Shown here one piece after another: positions 30,249 to 38,996 of a stretch of 64,000 nucleotides of DNA. The DNA is from Rhodothermaceae bacterium (GTDB lineage: Bacteria > Bacteroidota > Rhodothermia > Rhodothermales > Bin80). The number at the start of each line of letters is the position of its first letter. Positions within the stretch are counted from its first letter, which is position 1. Position numbers and translations under genes: made by a program. The DNA is taken from assembly GCA_009838195.1 (NCBI GenBank), contig VXSC01000018.1, positions 1-64,000 on the forward strand. The letters run 5' to 3'. A model generated the notes under the pieces. It made no database searches, was not told the DNA's origin, and saw nothing but the letters and a program-made list of their open reading frames with translations.

Positions 30249-30563
30249 TACGGTCCAATGATCTCAAAAGTGATTACATAGGGTTGTACGTGTGATGAAG
30301 CAACAGACAGAATGATCGGTGCTTTAAGTGATTATCAGATTGCAGGGGTAAAAACAACGCGCCAATTCTGCCGCCGTATTATGCAAAGTGCAGCATGGCA
30401 GGAAGCTCGTCTCAGTACTCATTTCGTGGATGAGCACCTCGAACTTCTGACAGAGGAAGCCAACGTGCCAGTGGAGGCCGCCGCTGTAGCAACCGTCTTA
30501 CTGCAGAAAGCCCGATTTTTAGATTCACGGGCGACTATGTGGTGCAATCGCAGAAATACTTGA
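30249..30563 (+). pseudogene. Displaced 3'-end fragment of accC
   Basis: This is a 3' copy of the accC coding end, gap-free over 310 bases. One Trp codon has become TAG (attacatag at about 30276-30280), so the frame is closed near its beginning; the rest, MIGALSDYQIAGVKTTRQFC to CNRRNT, stays open to a TGA at the matching position. The last 35 residues differ from the intact gene at about half of the positions. It cannot make biotin carboxylase. A 7-bp inverted repeat (TGTGACC near 30172 and GGTCACA near 30240) lies just upstream. Confidence 0.9.
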
Positions 30564-30714
30564 TCCCTCCCAATTGATCACGTACTCATTGGCAGGCAAC
30601 TTCACCCGAACGTTCCTCGCCGTGCAGCCAGTCCAATCCCCGAGGCCAGTATATTTGCGGTGTATCCTGCGATCATCCGCTGCCTGCACGCGGCAGTGAA
30701 TGCCAAATAGTTGG

Positions 30715-33321
30715 CTAGAATGTGATCGTAGCCGTCATTGAGATCGTCCGCGCCGCCCCAAGCCAAGCGGCATTCTCAGTAATGGCGGACAGATAGGTTT
30801 CGTCGAACAGATTATTCGCAACCAGCGAGAATTGTGTTGACCGAAACAAACGACCCAGGGATTCTCCCGACAAACTGACGTAAGCATCTGCGATCCAATA
30901 GGCATCCGAGTACCAGTCAGCCGTCAGGCTTACACGACGTGGAGCCGTATACTTTATGGAGAGCCCGACACTCAGTGGACCGGGTCGATCAATGGAAACA
31001 ACCCAGAGCTGATCAGGCACGCCTGTAACATCAGTACCTGGTAAAGTCCCTTGTTCCGTGTCCACACCATCATCGCCGCTACCAATATACTCAGAGTTGT
31101 TCCGCGTATAGGCAGAGTAGAGGGATACCTCACGTGGTAGCTGCACAGTGGCCGAGAGCTCAAACCCACGAGTATCCAAGCCGCCTGCGTTGAAATATGC
31201 CCCCCCGCCCGGAATAAGATAATTCGGTCCAGCGACGGTTTGCGGTCCGAGAAATACAATGCGATTCTGGAAATCCACGGCGTACCAGGTACCGCTCAAA
31301 GCAATTCGATCTCCCGAAAATTGCACCCCTATGTCAATATTCGAAGAAGTTTCCGGCTCAAGTGCATCAAGGCTTCGACCGGGTACTTCCAGTAGTCCCG
31401 AACTGATTGCCCGGAAGTTCTCGGAGTAGCCAGCAAACAGACGCAACCCTTCGATCGGTGATTCGTACGTGACACCGCCGGAGAAGAGAAGCTTTGAGTT
31501 GGAATCTACAGCCAAATCAGGATCCACATTGAACAGGTCTGTGCGCGACACTTCAACGAGAAACTGTCTGACACCGGCACTGGCAGTAAACGGGCCCACG
31601 TAAAGGGTCTCTTCAAGGTACCATCTGAATATTTGCTGTGGAAACTCCCAATCGTATTGGAGCCAATAAGGCTGCTCGTCCCACATTTCGTTGAGCGTAG
31701 GGTCCAGTATCCGGTGCCAGTCCCGACTAAGGAGGCGACGTGAGCGCTCATACCAAATTCCAGCACGCAGCGAACTGCCAGCCGTACCAATCAATGTAAC
31801 CCACTCTTCCTCAACCGTGACACCGATACGATCCTTTCCGTAGTGGCTGTGACGATATGACTGAACGGCCGTCGCTCCCGGATGGCATGCAGGGTCAACC
31901 TCTGGTCCACTGGCTCCGTAATAATTGAAAATATACGATGATGTACACCCAGGCTCGGGCAATACAGCCGAGCCGTTCTGATCGACAAAGCGTATCAGCC
32001 CGAGTTGCTGTCCGCCACGGATTGGGGGTCTGCCCTGCAGTTCCGACTCCGGTCCGCCCTGATCGTCAGAAAGGTCAACAATGTACGGGGGCAGCCAGTC
32101 ACCACGACCTCTGTTCCGATGGAAGTAGGCTCCTGTGGTGATTGAGATGGCTGTGCCAGTCGCCCAGTTGGCTTTGACGTAACCGAAGGTGTTGCTTCGC
32201 ACTGTCTTCCAGCCGCGTCTGTAGAATTGGTTCAGATATGGTACGCCGGGCCAATCGCCAATCAGGCGGTCCCACCGCGGGTTTGCCCTAAAATCAGCTT
32301 CGCTGTAAATCCGCTGATAGTTTTCTTCATTAATCCGGTCGTATGAAAAATAGCCGGTGAGATCAAGAGCCCCAAGCGTTGAAGCGAGTTTCGCAGCAAA
32401 GTGCTCGCGCTCATTTTGTGCGGAGCCCTGAATCCAATCAGTTCCTTCCTGGTGAAGTGCCGTCATCCAGGCATGTGCCTTTTCCCCAAACAGTGGCCCA
32501 GTGTCAATACGCATAGCGATCCGCCTCGCATCATGCTCGCCAACTGTGGCCGATACAGTGTAACGTCGCTCAGGTGCAGGATCGTCCGTGATATAGTTAA
32601 ATGTTCCACCCAGTGCCTCCACCGACTGGGAGGCGATGTCGGCGGTCCCCTGCGACACTTCGATGCCGCCTAGGTTGGCAACGTCAACAAATCGATTTGC
32701 TTTTGCACCACCCCAATAATCAGATGTGCCGTTCGAGAATCCATCAATCGTGGTCCCAATTTGTGATTCATTGATTGTGACTTGAAAACCTCGCATAGCG
32801 ACATTGCTGGACCAGTCATCCATACCGTATGCATCGCCTTCCTGAACGGATACGCCAGGGAGATTGTCTGTAATCGAGGCCACACTGGTGACTGGAGACT
32901 GCTGGCGTATCATTGGAGCAGCGACCACATTGCTCGCAAAGATCTTAGGTTCTTCTCCGACAATGCTGATTTCTTCCATCCTGACCACGTCGAGTTGCAT
33001 GCGAACGTTGATCAGGGTAACACCGGGAGTCACCCTGTGGCGCTGCGTCCGAAATCCCACAAAAGAAAAAACCAGTACATCGTCTTCAGTTCGAAGATCG
33101 ATCGCGTACTTGCCATCTTGATCGGTAATGGTACCAATAAAGACGCCATCAATCACAACCGAGACCCCTGCCAACGGCTCACCGGTATCATCTGAGACCA
33201 CCGTCCCCGTAACCGATATCTGTGCGCTGGCCTCCTGGTGAAGCAGCGAAACCAACAGAAGTACGAAGAGTCCGAGCCTGATTTTCGTGACCGTGCGAAT
33301 GATCGAGTGAATCTGTTTCAT
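30715..33321 (-). CDS. TonB-dependent receptor with carboxypeptidase-regulatory-like domain
   Basis: An outer-membrane transporter of 868 residues. A signal peptide (LGLFVLLLVSLLHQEASAQ) is followed by a regulatory-like domain (VTGTVVSDDTGEPLAGVSV), a plug domain (LPGVSVQEGD; VSQGTADIASQSVEALGGTF) and a barrel ending ARTISMTATITF. ATG 33321 is chosen because it places the signal peptide at the N-terminus; the longer frame adds 19 charged residues. The substrate is unknown. No SusD-like partner adjoins it, so it is not a typical glycan-uptake locus. Two lipoprotein genes diverge from it. Confidence 0.9.
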   Translation of the reverse strand: MKQIHSIIRTVTKIRLGLFVLLLVSLLHQEASAQISVTGTVVSDDTGEPLAGVSVVIDGVFIGTITDQDGKYAIDLRTEDDVLVFSFVGFRTQRHRVTPGVTLINVRMQLDVVRMEEISIVGEEPKIFASNVVAAPMIRQQSPVTSVASITDNLPGVSVQEGDAYGMDDWSSNVAMRGFQVTINESQIGTTIDGFSNGTSDYWGGAKANRFVDVANLGGIEVSQGTADIASQSVEALGGTFNYITDDPAPERRYTVSATVGEHDARRIAMRIDTGPLFGEKAHAWMTALHQEGTDWIQGSAQNEREHFAAKLASTLGALDLTGYFSYDRINEENYQRIYSEADFRANPRWDRLIGDWPGVPYLNQFYRRGWKTVRSNTFGYVKANWATGTAISITTGAYFHRNRGRGDWLPPYIVDLSDDQGGPESELQGRPPIRGGQQLGLIRFVDQNGSAVLPEPGCTSSYIFNYYGASGPEVDPACHPGATAVQSYRHSHYGKDRIGVTVEEEWVTLIGTAGSSLRAGIWYERSRRLLSRDWHRILDPTLNEMWDEQPYWLQYDWEFPQQIFRWYLEETLYVGPFTASAGVRQFLVEVSRTDLFNVDPDLAVDSNSKLLFSGGVTYESPIEGLRLFAGYSENFRAISSGLLEVPGRSLDALEPETSSNIDIGVQFSGDRIALSGTWYAVDFQNRIVFLGPQTVAGPNYLIPGGGAYFNAGGLDTRGFELSATVQLPREVSLYSAYTRNNSEYIGSGDDGVDTEQGTLPGTDVTGVPDQLWVVSIDRPGPLSVGLSIKYTAPRRVSLTADWYSDAYWIADAYVSLSGESLGRLFRSTQFSLVANNLFDETYLSAITENAAWLGAARTISMTATITF

Positions 33322-33438
33322 CGTTGGTAGAAAGCAATCGGGTTGATTCCTCTGACGTGGCACAAACTTACATTGCATTGTGTATGAGAAGATAACGAAT
33401 CTTCCAACGAGTGACTTTTGACTTTTACGGTGCGCCTA

Positions 33439-33475
33439 TTTTTTACCGAGGCGCAGTTTTTTCACCGAGGCACAG
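33439..33475. repeat. Two tandem copies of an 18/19-bp word
   Basis: ttttttaccgaggcgcag (33439-33456) is followed directly by ttttttcaccgaggcacag (33457-33475). It lies between the divergent TonB receptor and lipoprotein genes, about 55 bases before the lipoprotein start; it could be a regulator binding site. Confidence 0.5.
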
Positions 33476-33528
33476 ACGATAATCCCCTCCCCGGCATTAT
33501 TTGGTATGCCTCCCAATTTATAGAGATC

Positions 33529-34173
33529 ATGAAATCCTCAAGTCGAATTTTTCTGCCCATCGCCGCTACCATATTCTTGACAATGTGTAGCAATCCCTCT
33601 GAACCGGAACCCAATATCCCATTAAGCGAAATCGAAACGGGTGAGCTGCTGGATGCGATGCTTGTAGTACTTTCAGATACGATGCCACAGGTTACTGCCA
33701 CTCGTGGGCCTGGCGATATCACCATCGCATGTCCCGAAGGTGGCGAATCCCGTGTCTCATTTAGCGCTACTGACGAAAAAGTTTCTGGAGACACGGTAAG
33801 CACGACCACCATTGTTAATTTCATTCCAGAGGGATGTGGAATTATGGGTGATAGGGGAACAAGATTTACCCTAGACGCCAACCCAGGCATAGACTACACC
33901 ATTACGTTGAGTATAGTTGGTTTCTTCGAAGATTTTGGTGTCGACGGAGGCCTGGATGGGCAGTTGGACTGGATGGTTGAAAACCGGTCAGGTACATGTC
34001 AAATGGACATGGAGCTGGAGTTGGTGGTGGACGACGATCAGTCCGCCGTCGCTACGCTGGTTGGTAACATGTGTGGGCACGATCTGAGCCGTGTCAATAC
34101 CACTTTGTTCGACCCAACAGAATCAGGGGAGACGATCGCTCCAATAAGAATTCCCCCCGCTTTCCCTCGCTAA
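33529..34173 (+). CDS. Small lipoprotein of unknown function
   Basis: A 214-residue predicted lipoprotein. ATG 33529 gives a clean signal peptide, MKSSSRIFLPIAATIFL, with lipobox LTMC. The mature part is acidic and rich in beta-prone sequence, with paired cysteines (IACPEGGE; PEGCGIMG; GTCQMDMELE; NMCGHD). I do not recognise the family. It starts some 200 bases from the divergent TonB receptor and precedes a second lipoprotein gene, so an envelope role is plausible. Confidence 0.7.
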   Translation: MKSSSRIFLPIAATIFLTMCSNPSEPEPNIPLSEIETGELLDAMLVVLSDTMPQVTATRGPGDITIACPEGGESRVSFSATDEKVSGDTVSTTTIVNFIPEGCGIMGDRGTRFTLDANPGIDYTITLSIVGFFEDFGVDGGLDGQLDWMVENRSGTCQMDMELELVVDDDQSAVATLVGNMCGHDLSRVNTTLFDPTESGETIAPIRIPPAFPR

Positions 34174-34174
34174 A

Positions 34175-34205
34175 TTGCCTTTTTCGGGTATTATGTGTAT
34201 ATTTC
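34175..34205 (+). promoter_or_regulatory. Candidate Bacteroidota-type promoter
   Basis: TTG (34175-34177) and TATATTTC (34198-34205) are 20 bases apart, close to the Bacteroidota sigma-A pattern TTTG - 19 to 21 bases - TAnnTTTG with the last base different. It would start transcription some 15-20 bases before the ATG at 34230. Confidence 0.4.
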
Positions 34206-34229
34206 GTGTCTCGAAAAACTAAGACAATT

Positions 34230-35333
34230 ATGTTGAAGGTTGGTTCGTTTTTGCCCTCCCCTGTGATCCCGGTCATTTGTCTGCTGGCCATCACCGGATG
34301 CGCATCGGATGGGACCGATGTGCCGGAAATTATTGCACTTTCTCCTTTCGCCTCGAGTGGTGCTCCGATGAGTACCGCCAACCACATAGCAATCCTGTCT
34401 GAAGAGATTGCGTGTGTGACCGACTCCTACGAGTCCCGTATTCACTGTGTAGACAGGGTTGAGGGTGACGTCACCGTATTCGGGGGCGAAGGCGGGGGGC
34501 CGGGGGAGTTTGAGGGACTTTCTGCTATTGGGCGTGGCAGTGACGGCCATGTAGTGGCGATGGACTTCGGGGAGGGGCGACTGAGTTTCTTCACGCCAGA
34601 CGGCATTCTTGTGTCGGAGACGCGTGTGCCATCGGGTTTCCAGTTGACCCTACTTCGCGGTGACTACTTGTTCGGGTTCGAGTTGATGATGCCGACGCTC
34701 GCCGATCTCAGCGAAGGATTTAATCCCAGCTATGTTCCCATGGAAGTCGATGCATCCTCCGGGGATGTTCTATGGGAGCGTACAGACCTGGCCGAGGTTG
34801 TGGACCGCGAGTGTTTCAATCCGGCGATAGGTGCCTCGATGCCAGACGGGGGGCTCGTATTTCAGGTCTGCGAATATGAACTGGCATTTTTTGATCACAG
34901 GGACGCCCCAACAACTACCGTGGTCGCTTCTCCCAGCTACGTTGAAGCTCTGCCCAATGAACGTGACGTTGCTGCTCACGTGAATAGCAGGGTTCGTCTC
35001 CGCTCTCTTGCAGGACCGGTTAGTGAAGCGGAGATAGATGCCATTGCAGCAGAATTTCGAGAAGAACCTAAGGAGTGGCTCCTCAAGCCGGGGGCATTCA
35101 GGTTTGATGGCCAGAATCGTCTCTGGGTTTCTACCACCCGCGACCGCAACGCGTTCTCCTACTTTGATGTCTGGGCTGACACTACATATGTTGGTGCCGT
35201 GCGCGTCCGGGACCGGCTCATGGGCTTTGACATTTTCGGCTCAACTCTTGTCACTCTCGTAGAGCGAGCACCCGGAGAGGACGGTATTGGTGAGCGGGAG
35301 ATAGACTGGTACGATCTCAGTGAAATTGACTGA
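34230..35333 (+). CDS. Predicted beta-propeller lipoprotein (6-bladed type)
   Basis: A 367-residue predicted lipoprotein. The signal peptide ends in the lipobox ITGC. Repeating segments such as HCVDRVEGDVTVFGGEGGGPGEFEGL and VVAMDFGEGRLSFFTPDG resemble the blades of six-bladed propeller lipoproteins common in Bacteroidota, with GxGPGEF as their hallmark. The starting ATG at 34230 sets the signal peptide at the N-terminus; the longer frame overlaps the previous gene. The function is unknown; members are often found beside outer-membrane receptors. Confidence 0.75.
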   Translation: MLKVGSFLPSPVIPVICLLAITGCASDGTDVPEIIALSPFASSGAPMSTANHIAILSEEIACVTDSYESRIHCVDRVEGDVTVFGGEGGGPGEFEGLSAIGRGSDGHVVAMDFGEGRLSFFTPDGILVSETRVPSGFQLTLLRGDYLFGFELMMPTLADLSEGFNPSYVPMEVDASSGDVLWERTDLAEVVDRECFNPAIGASMPDGGLVFQVCEYELAFFDHRDAPTTTVVASPSYVEALPNERDVAAHVNSRVRLRSLAGPVSEAEIDAIAAEFREEPKEWLLKPGAFRFDGQNRLWVSTTRDRNAFSYFDVWADTTYVGAVRVRDRLMGFDIFGSTLVTLVERAPGEDGIGEREIDWYDLSEID

Positions 35334-35536
35334 AGATACCAGTCACTGGATCGGTCGATTGCATCGGAGGCGGGTCAGAGTACGAAGTCCAACCCAAGAT
35401 CAGGAGATGTTGGAATGCATTCCAAAGTGGTCAAGCACCACCTGAAGATTCATCTGCCAGGTTCCAGAATGAGTCCAAGTGGCGGAACTAGTATTCACAG
35501 GCTTCCGTTTCAGCGGAGCTATGTTATCAAAGGTGA

Positions 35537-36679
35537 TTGACGTTGACTGCGACAGGTGAACAGAACATCTCTGAGGATCCCGTGGGTAACAACAGCACTC
35601 ACGTCGAATTCAGAGGGGTCAAAAAGAGTTATGACGGGCGAACCCTGGTCGTAAAGGATCTTGATCTCAGTATACAGAAGGGCGAGTTCGTGACATTGCT
35701 GGGGCCGTCGGGATCAGGAAAGACGACCATCCTGATGATGCTGGCTGGTTTTCAGGCGCCCACTGCTGGTGAAATCCTGCTGGATGGAGATCCCATCCAA
35801 GACCTGCCGGCACGCAAACGGGGAATTGGGATGGTATTCCAGAATTACGCTCTTTTTCCTCACATGACAGTGGGAGCAAACCTCGCATTTCCGCTGGAAG
35901 TGCGTGGCATGGGTGCGGACGAGCGCAGGGAGCGGGTTGAGCGGGTACTGCGCCTGGTTCGCCTTGAGGGATTTGTAGACCGCCGGCCTGGACAGCTATC
36001 CGGTGGTCAACAACAACGGGTGGCAATCGCGAGAGCACTCGTCTTTGAGCCCAGCCTGGTACTGATGGACGAGCCCTTGGGGGCACTTGACCGAAGCCTG
36101 CGTGACGAGATGCAGTATGAAATACGACGCATCCACCAGAAGTTAGCGGTGACGGTCGTCTATGTTACACATGATCAACAGGAGGCAATGGTGATGTCGG
36201 ACCGGGTCGCCGTGCTTCGCGATGGAGTTGTTGAGCAGATCGCTGTGCCGGAAGGGCTGTATGAAGAACCCGAATCCGCTTTTGTTGCTCGATTCATTGG
36301 TGAGAGTAACCAACTCCAGGGACGTGTCCGTGCAATTTCGCAGCAGGACGATGTCTGTGAAGTGGAAATAGGCGGTGGTGCGGCTGTTTCTGCCCTGAAA
36401 GTAGCTCCATGTCAGGTGGGGGACGATGTGACCCTCTCCATTCGCCCGGAACGTATTAAAATTAACCCAGAGGCGGGGCGCTACACGAATGAAGTGGATG
36501 CGACCGTAGAAGATTTGACGTTTTTGGGCGATCAACTGCGAATACGCTTGGCTGCGTGTGGCCGGGAAGATTTTATTGCCACCATCCCCAATATCGTGGG
36601 ACATGGTGGATTGGTGAAGGGCGATAACGTTCGCATCGGATGGACGGTCATTGACTGCCGTGCACTCAACCACGAATAA
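35537..36679 (+). CDS. ABC transporter ATP-binding protein, spermidine/putrescine type
   Basis: The ATPase of a PotABCD-like importer, 380 residues. Walker A is GPSGSGKTT (about 56-64), the Q-loop FQNYALFPHMTV, the signature LSGGQQQRVAIARAL, Walker B VLMDEPLGALD and the H-loop VTHDQQEAM. A C-terminal TOBE domain (about 300-375) is present. No ATG fits: TTG 35537 or TTG 35543 must be used, and the AAGG at 35529-35533 is better spaced for 35543. It is the first gene of a four-gene operon. Confidence 0.92.
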   Translation: MTLTATGEQNISEDPVGNNSTHVEFRGVKKSYDGRTLVVKDLDLSIQKGEFVTLLGPSGSGKTTILMMLAGFQAPTAGEILLDGDPIQDLPARKRGIGMVFQNYALFPHMTVGANLAFPLEVRGMGADERRERVERVLRLVRLEGFVDRRPGQLSGGQQQRVAIARALVFEPSLVLMDEPLGALDRSLRDEMQYEIRRIHQKLAVTVVYVTHDQQEAMVMSDRVAVLRDGVVEQIAVPEGLYEEPESAFVARFIGESNQLQGRVRAISQQDDVCEVEIGGGAAVSALKVAPCQVGDDVTLSIRPERIKINPEAGRYTNEVDATVEDLTFLGDQLRIRLAACGREDFIATIPNIVGHGGLVKGDNVRIGWTVIDCRALNHE

Positions 36680-36702
36680 ATTGGACTCAAAAGAAATTCG
36701 TC

Positions 36703-37794
36703 ATGAATGATCGCAAGAATCCGGGGTTTTTCGCCATTTTGTTTGTGCTGTTTGCTGCTGCGTGCGGAACAGATTCATCACGCTCCATTACGGCTGTATC
36801 CTGGGGAGGGTCTTATGGGCGCGCAGTCAATGAGGGGGTAAACATTCCCTTCACGGAAGAGACCGGTATTAACATAAAGGCTGAAGATTATAACGGAGGC
36901 CTTGCTCAAATTCGTGCACAAGTGGAGATCGGTGAAATTCACTGGGATGTAGTGGACTTGGAAATGGCCGAAGCCGTGCGGGGGTGTGACGAGGGGCTTC
37001 TGGAGCCGATAGAGGTGACCTCATTGCCTCCCGGTCCTGACGGGACACCGGCTGCAGAGGATTTCGTGGAGGGAGCCGTGACCGAGTGTGGAATAGGTAG
37101 CGTCTTTTTTTCGAACGTGTACGCCTATAACGAAGAAAACATTCCGGGTACCAAGCCCAGCACGATGGCTGATTTTTTTGATCTGGAAGCTTTCCCCGGT
37201 CGCCGAGGAATGAGGCGTGTTCCGCAAATTAACCTAGAGTTTGCATTGATGGCCGACGGAGTGCCACGGGATCAGGTATATGCGACTTTGGATACCCCTG
37301 AGGGGATTGACCGGGCGTTCGCGAAACTCGAGACGATCAAGGACGAAGTGATCTGGTGGGAAGCGGGTGCCCAGCCGCCACAGATGCTGGCCGATGGGGA
37401 AGTGGTCATGTCCACCGCGTACAACGGCCGCATCTTTAACGCGCAGGTGTTGGAGGACCAGCCGTTTGTGATTGTATGGGATGGACAACTCCTTTCAATA
37501 GGCCAATTCGTGGTCGTCGCAGGGACTCCGCGGCTTGAAGAGGCGATGAGATACCTTGCCTTCGTGACCAGCGCCGAATCAATGGCTGAAATCGGTCGCC
37601 GAATTTCCTATTCGCCCAGCCGCAAGTCAGGTATGCCATTGGTGACTACTCATATAGAAAAAGGTGTGGACATGGAGCCACACATGCCGGGCAGCGATGC
37701 CAACGTGGTGCATGCCTTACGCTTTGATTGGGCGTGGTGGGCGGATCATCAAGACGAAATGAACGAGCGATTTAGTGCATGGCTGGCTCATTAA
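36703..37794 (+). CDS. ABC transporter substrate-binding lipoprotein, polyamine (PotD-like) type
   Basis: A 363-residue periplasmic-binding lipoprotein. The signal ends in the lipobox AAAC. The mature protein starts ITAVSWGGSYGRAVNEG, which is typical of the PotD/PotF-like group, and has VDLEMAEAVRGCDEGLLEP, FSNVYAYNEE and GEVVMSTAYNGRIF. It should capture a polyamine or a related small cationic compound; exact specificity is unknown. Its 3' end overlaps the first permease gene by 16 bases. Confidence 0.9.
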   Translation: MNDRKNPGFFAILFVLFAAACGTDSSRSITAVSWGGSYGRAVNEGVNIPFTEETGINIKAEDYNGGLAQIRAQVEIGEIHWDVVDLEMAEAVRGCDEGLLEPIEVTSLPPGPDGTPAAEDFVEGAVTECGIGSVFFSNVYAYNEENIPGTKPSTMADFFDLEAFPGRRGMRRVPQINLEFALMADGVPRDQVYATLDTPEGIDRAFAKLETIKDEVIWWEAGAQPPQMLADGEVVMSTAYNGRIFNAQVLEDQPFVIVWDGQLLSIGQFVVVAGTPRLEEAMRYLAFVTSAESMAEIGRRISYSPSRKSGMPLVTTHIEKGVDMEPHMPGSDANVVHALRFDWAWWADHQDEMNERFSAWLAH

Positions 37795-38996
37795 GGTTTT
37801 CCCTTGATCCAAATCGCCGGGCGCAGTTACGGGCACTTGGCCTTGTAGCTCCACTTGCGATCTATATCGGAATAACCTTCCTTGCTCCTTTGGGGACGAT
37901 GCTGACACGGAGCGTTTACGATCCCGTGGTGGCCGATGTCCTACCTGAAACGCTGGAGCTACTTGATGACTGGGACGGAAATATACTCCCGTCAGAGGCA
38001 GTATTTGCTGCCGCGGCAGAGGAAATCAAGCGTGCGGAAGCGGAGCGAACCCTTGGTCAGGTAGCCGGCAGAGTCAACCGGGTGCAGGGCGGGCTGCGTA
38101 GCGTACTTACCCGAACCGCCAGGGAATTACGCAGTACGGAGCAGGGGCCCTGGCGCGAGTCCATGACGGCAATTGATTCGGCCTGGGCCGATCCAGAGAC
38201 CTGGTATACAATCCAAATTACGGGCGAGCGATTTACCACACGCCACTACGAGAATGCTCTGGATCTGCAGCGTCTGTCCGACGGCTCCCTAGCTTCGCAG
38301 CCTGTGGAGCGGCGCATTTATCTGAAACTGTTCTGGCGGACGCTGCTGGTAAGCACCGTGATAACACTGCTATGTCTGATTCTGGGGTATCCGATTGCGC
38401 ATCTGATCGCCCGTTCGCCGACGGGTCGGGCGAATTGGCTGTTGATTTTGGTACTGGTCCCATTCTGGACATCGCTTTTGGTGCGCACAACTTCGTGGAT
38501 CGTCTTATTACAGACACAGGGGGTCTTGAATGATCTTATGGTCGCAGTGGGACTGATCAGCGAGGAGGGGAGAGTGGCGATGGTTTACAACATGACCGGA
38601 ACGATTGTGGCCATGACACATGTGCTGCTACCATTCATGGTTTTGCCGCTGTATTCGGTCATGCGCGGGATTCCACCGACCTATATGCATGCCGCGGCCT
38701 CGCTGGGCGCCACTCCCCTGCAGGCCTTTCTGCGGGTTTATTGGCCACAATCGCTCCCTGGAGTGGGGGCCGGTGGACTTCTGGTCTTCATCCTGGCTAT
38801 CGGCTTTTACATCACCCCTGCACTGGTCGGAGGCAGCGATGGGCAGCTCATCTCCAACATGATCGCCTATCATATGCAGACCTCACTGAACTGGGGGCTT
38901 GCTGCTGCACTGGGAGGAGTGTTGTTGGTGGGGGTCATGGCCCTGTATCTCCTGTATGAGCGGTTGGTAGGGGTTGAAAGAATGGGGTTGGGATAA
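37779..38996 (+). CDS. ABC transporter permease, PotB-like with long loop after TM1
   Basis: A 405-residue inner-membrane permease. After the first membrane segment (about residues 20-40) comes a periplasmic stretch of some 130 residues rich in charged residues, then five further segments and the EAA loop HAAASLGATPLQAFLRVYWP that contacts the ATPase. PotB of E. coli is some 280 residues; this long-loop type resembles permeases I know from Alphaproteobacteria. The start overlaps the binding-protein gene; the stop TAA overlaps the next ATG (TAATG). Confidence 0.9.
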   Translation: MAGSLRFSLDPNRRAQLRALGLVAPLAIYIGITFLAPLGTMLTRSVYDPVVADVLPETLELLDDWDGNILPSEAVFAAAAEEIKRAEAERTLGQVAGRVNRVQGGLRSVLTRTARELRSTEQGPWRESMTAIDSAWADPETWYTIQITGERFTTRHYENALDLQRLSDGSLASQPVERRIYLKLFWRTLLVSTVITLLCLILGYPIAHLIARSPTGRANWLLILVLVPFWTSLLVRTTSWIVLLQTQGVLNDLMVAVGLISEEGRVAMVYNMTGTIVAMTHVLLPFMVLPLYSVMRGIPPTYMHAAASLGATPLQAFLRVYWPQSLPGVGAGGLLVFILAIGFYITPALVGGSDGQLISNMIAYHMQTSLNWGLAAALGGVLLVGVMALYLLYERLVGVERMGLG

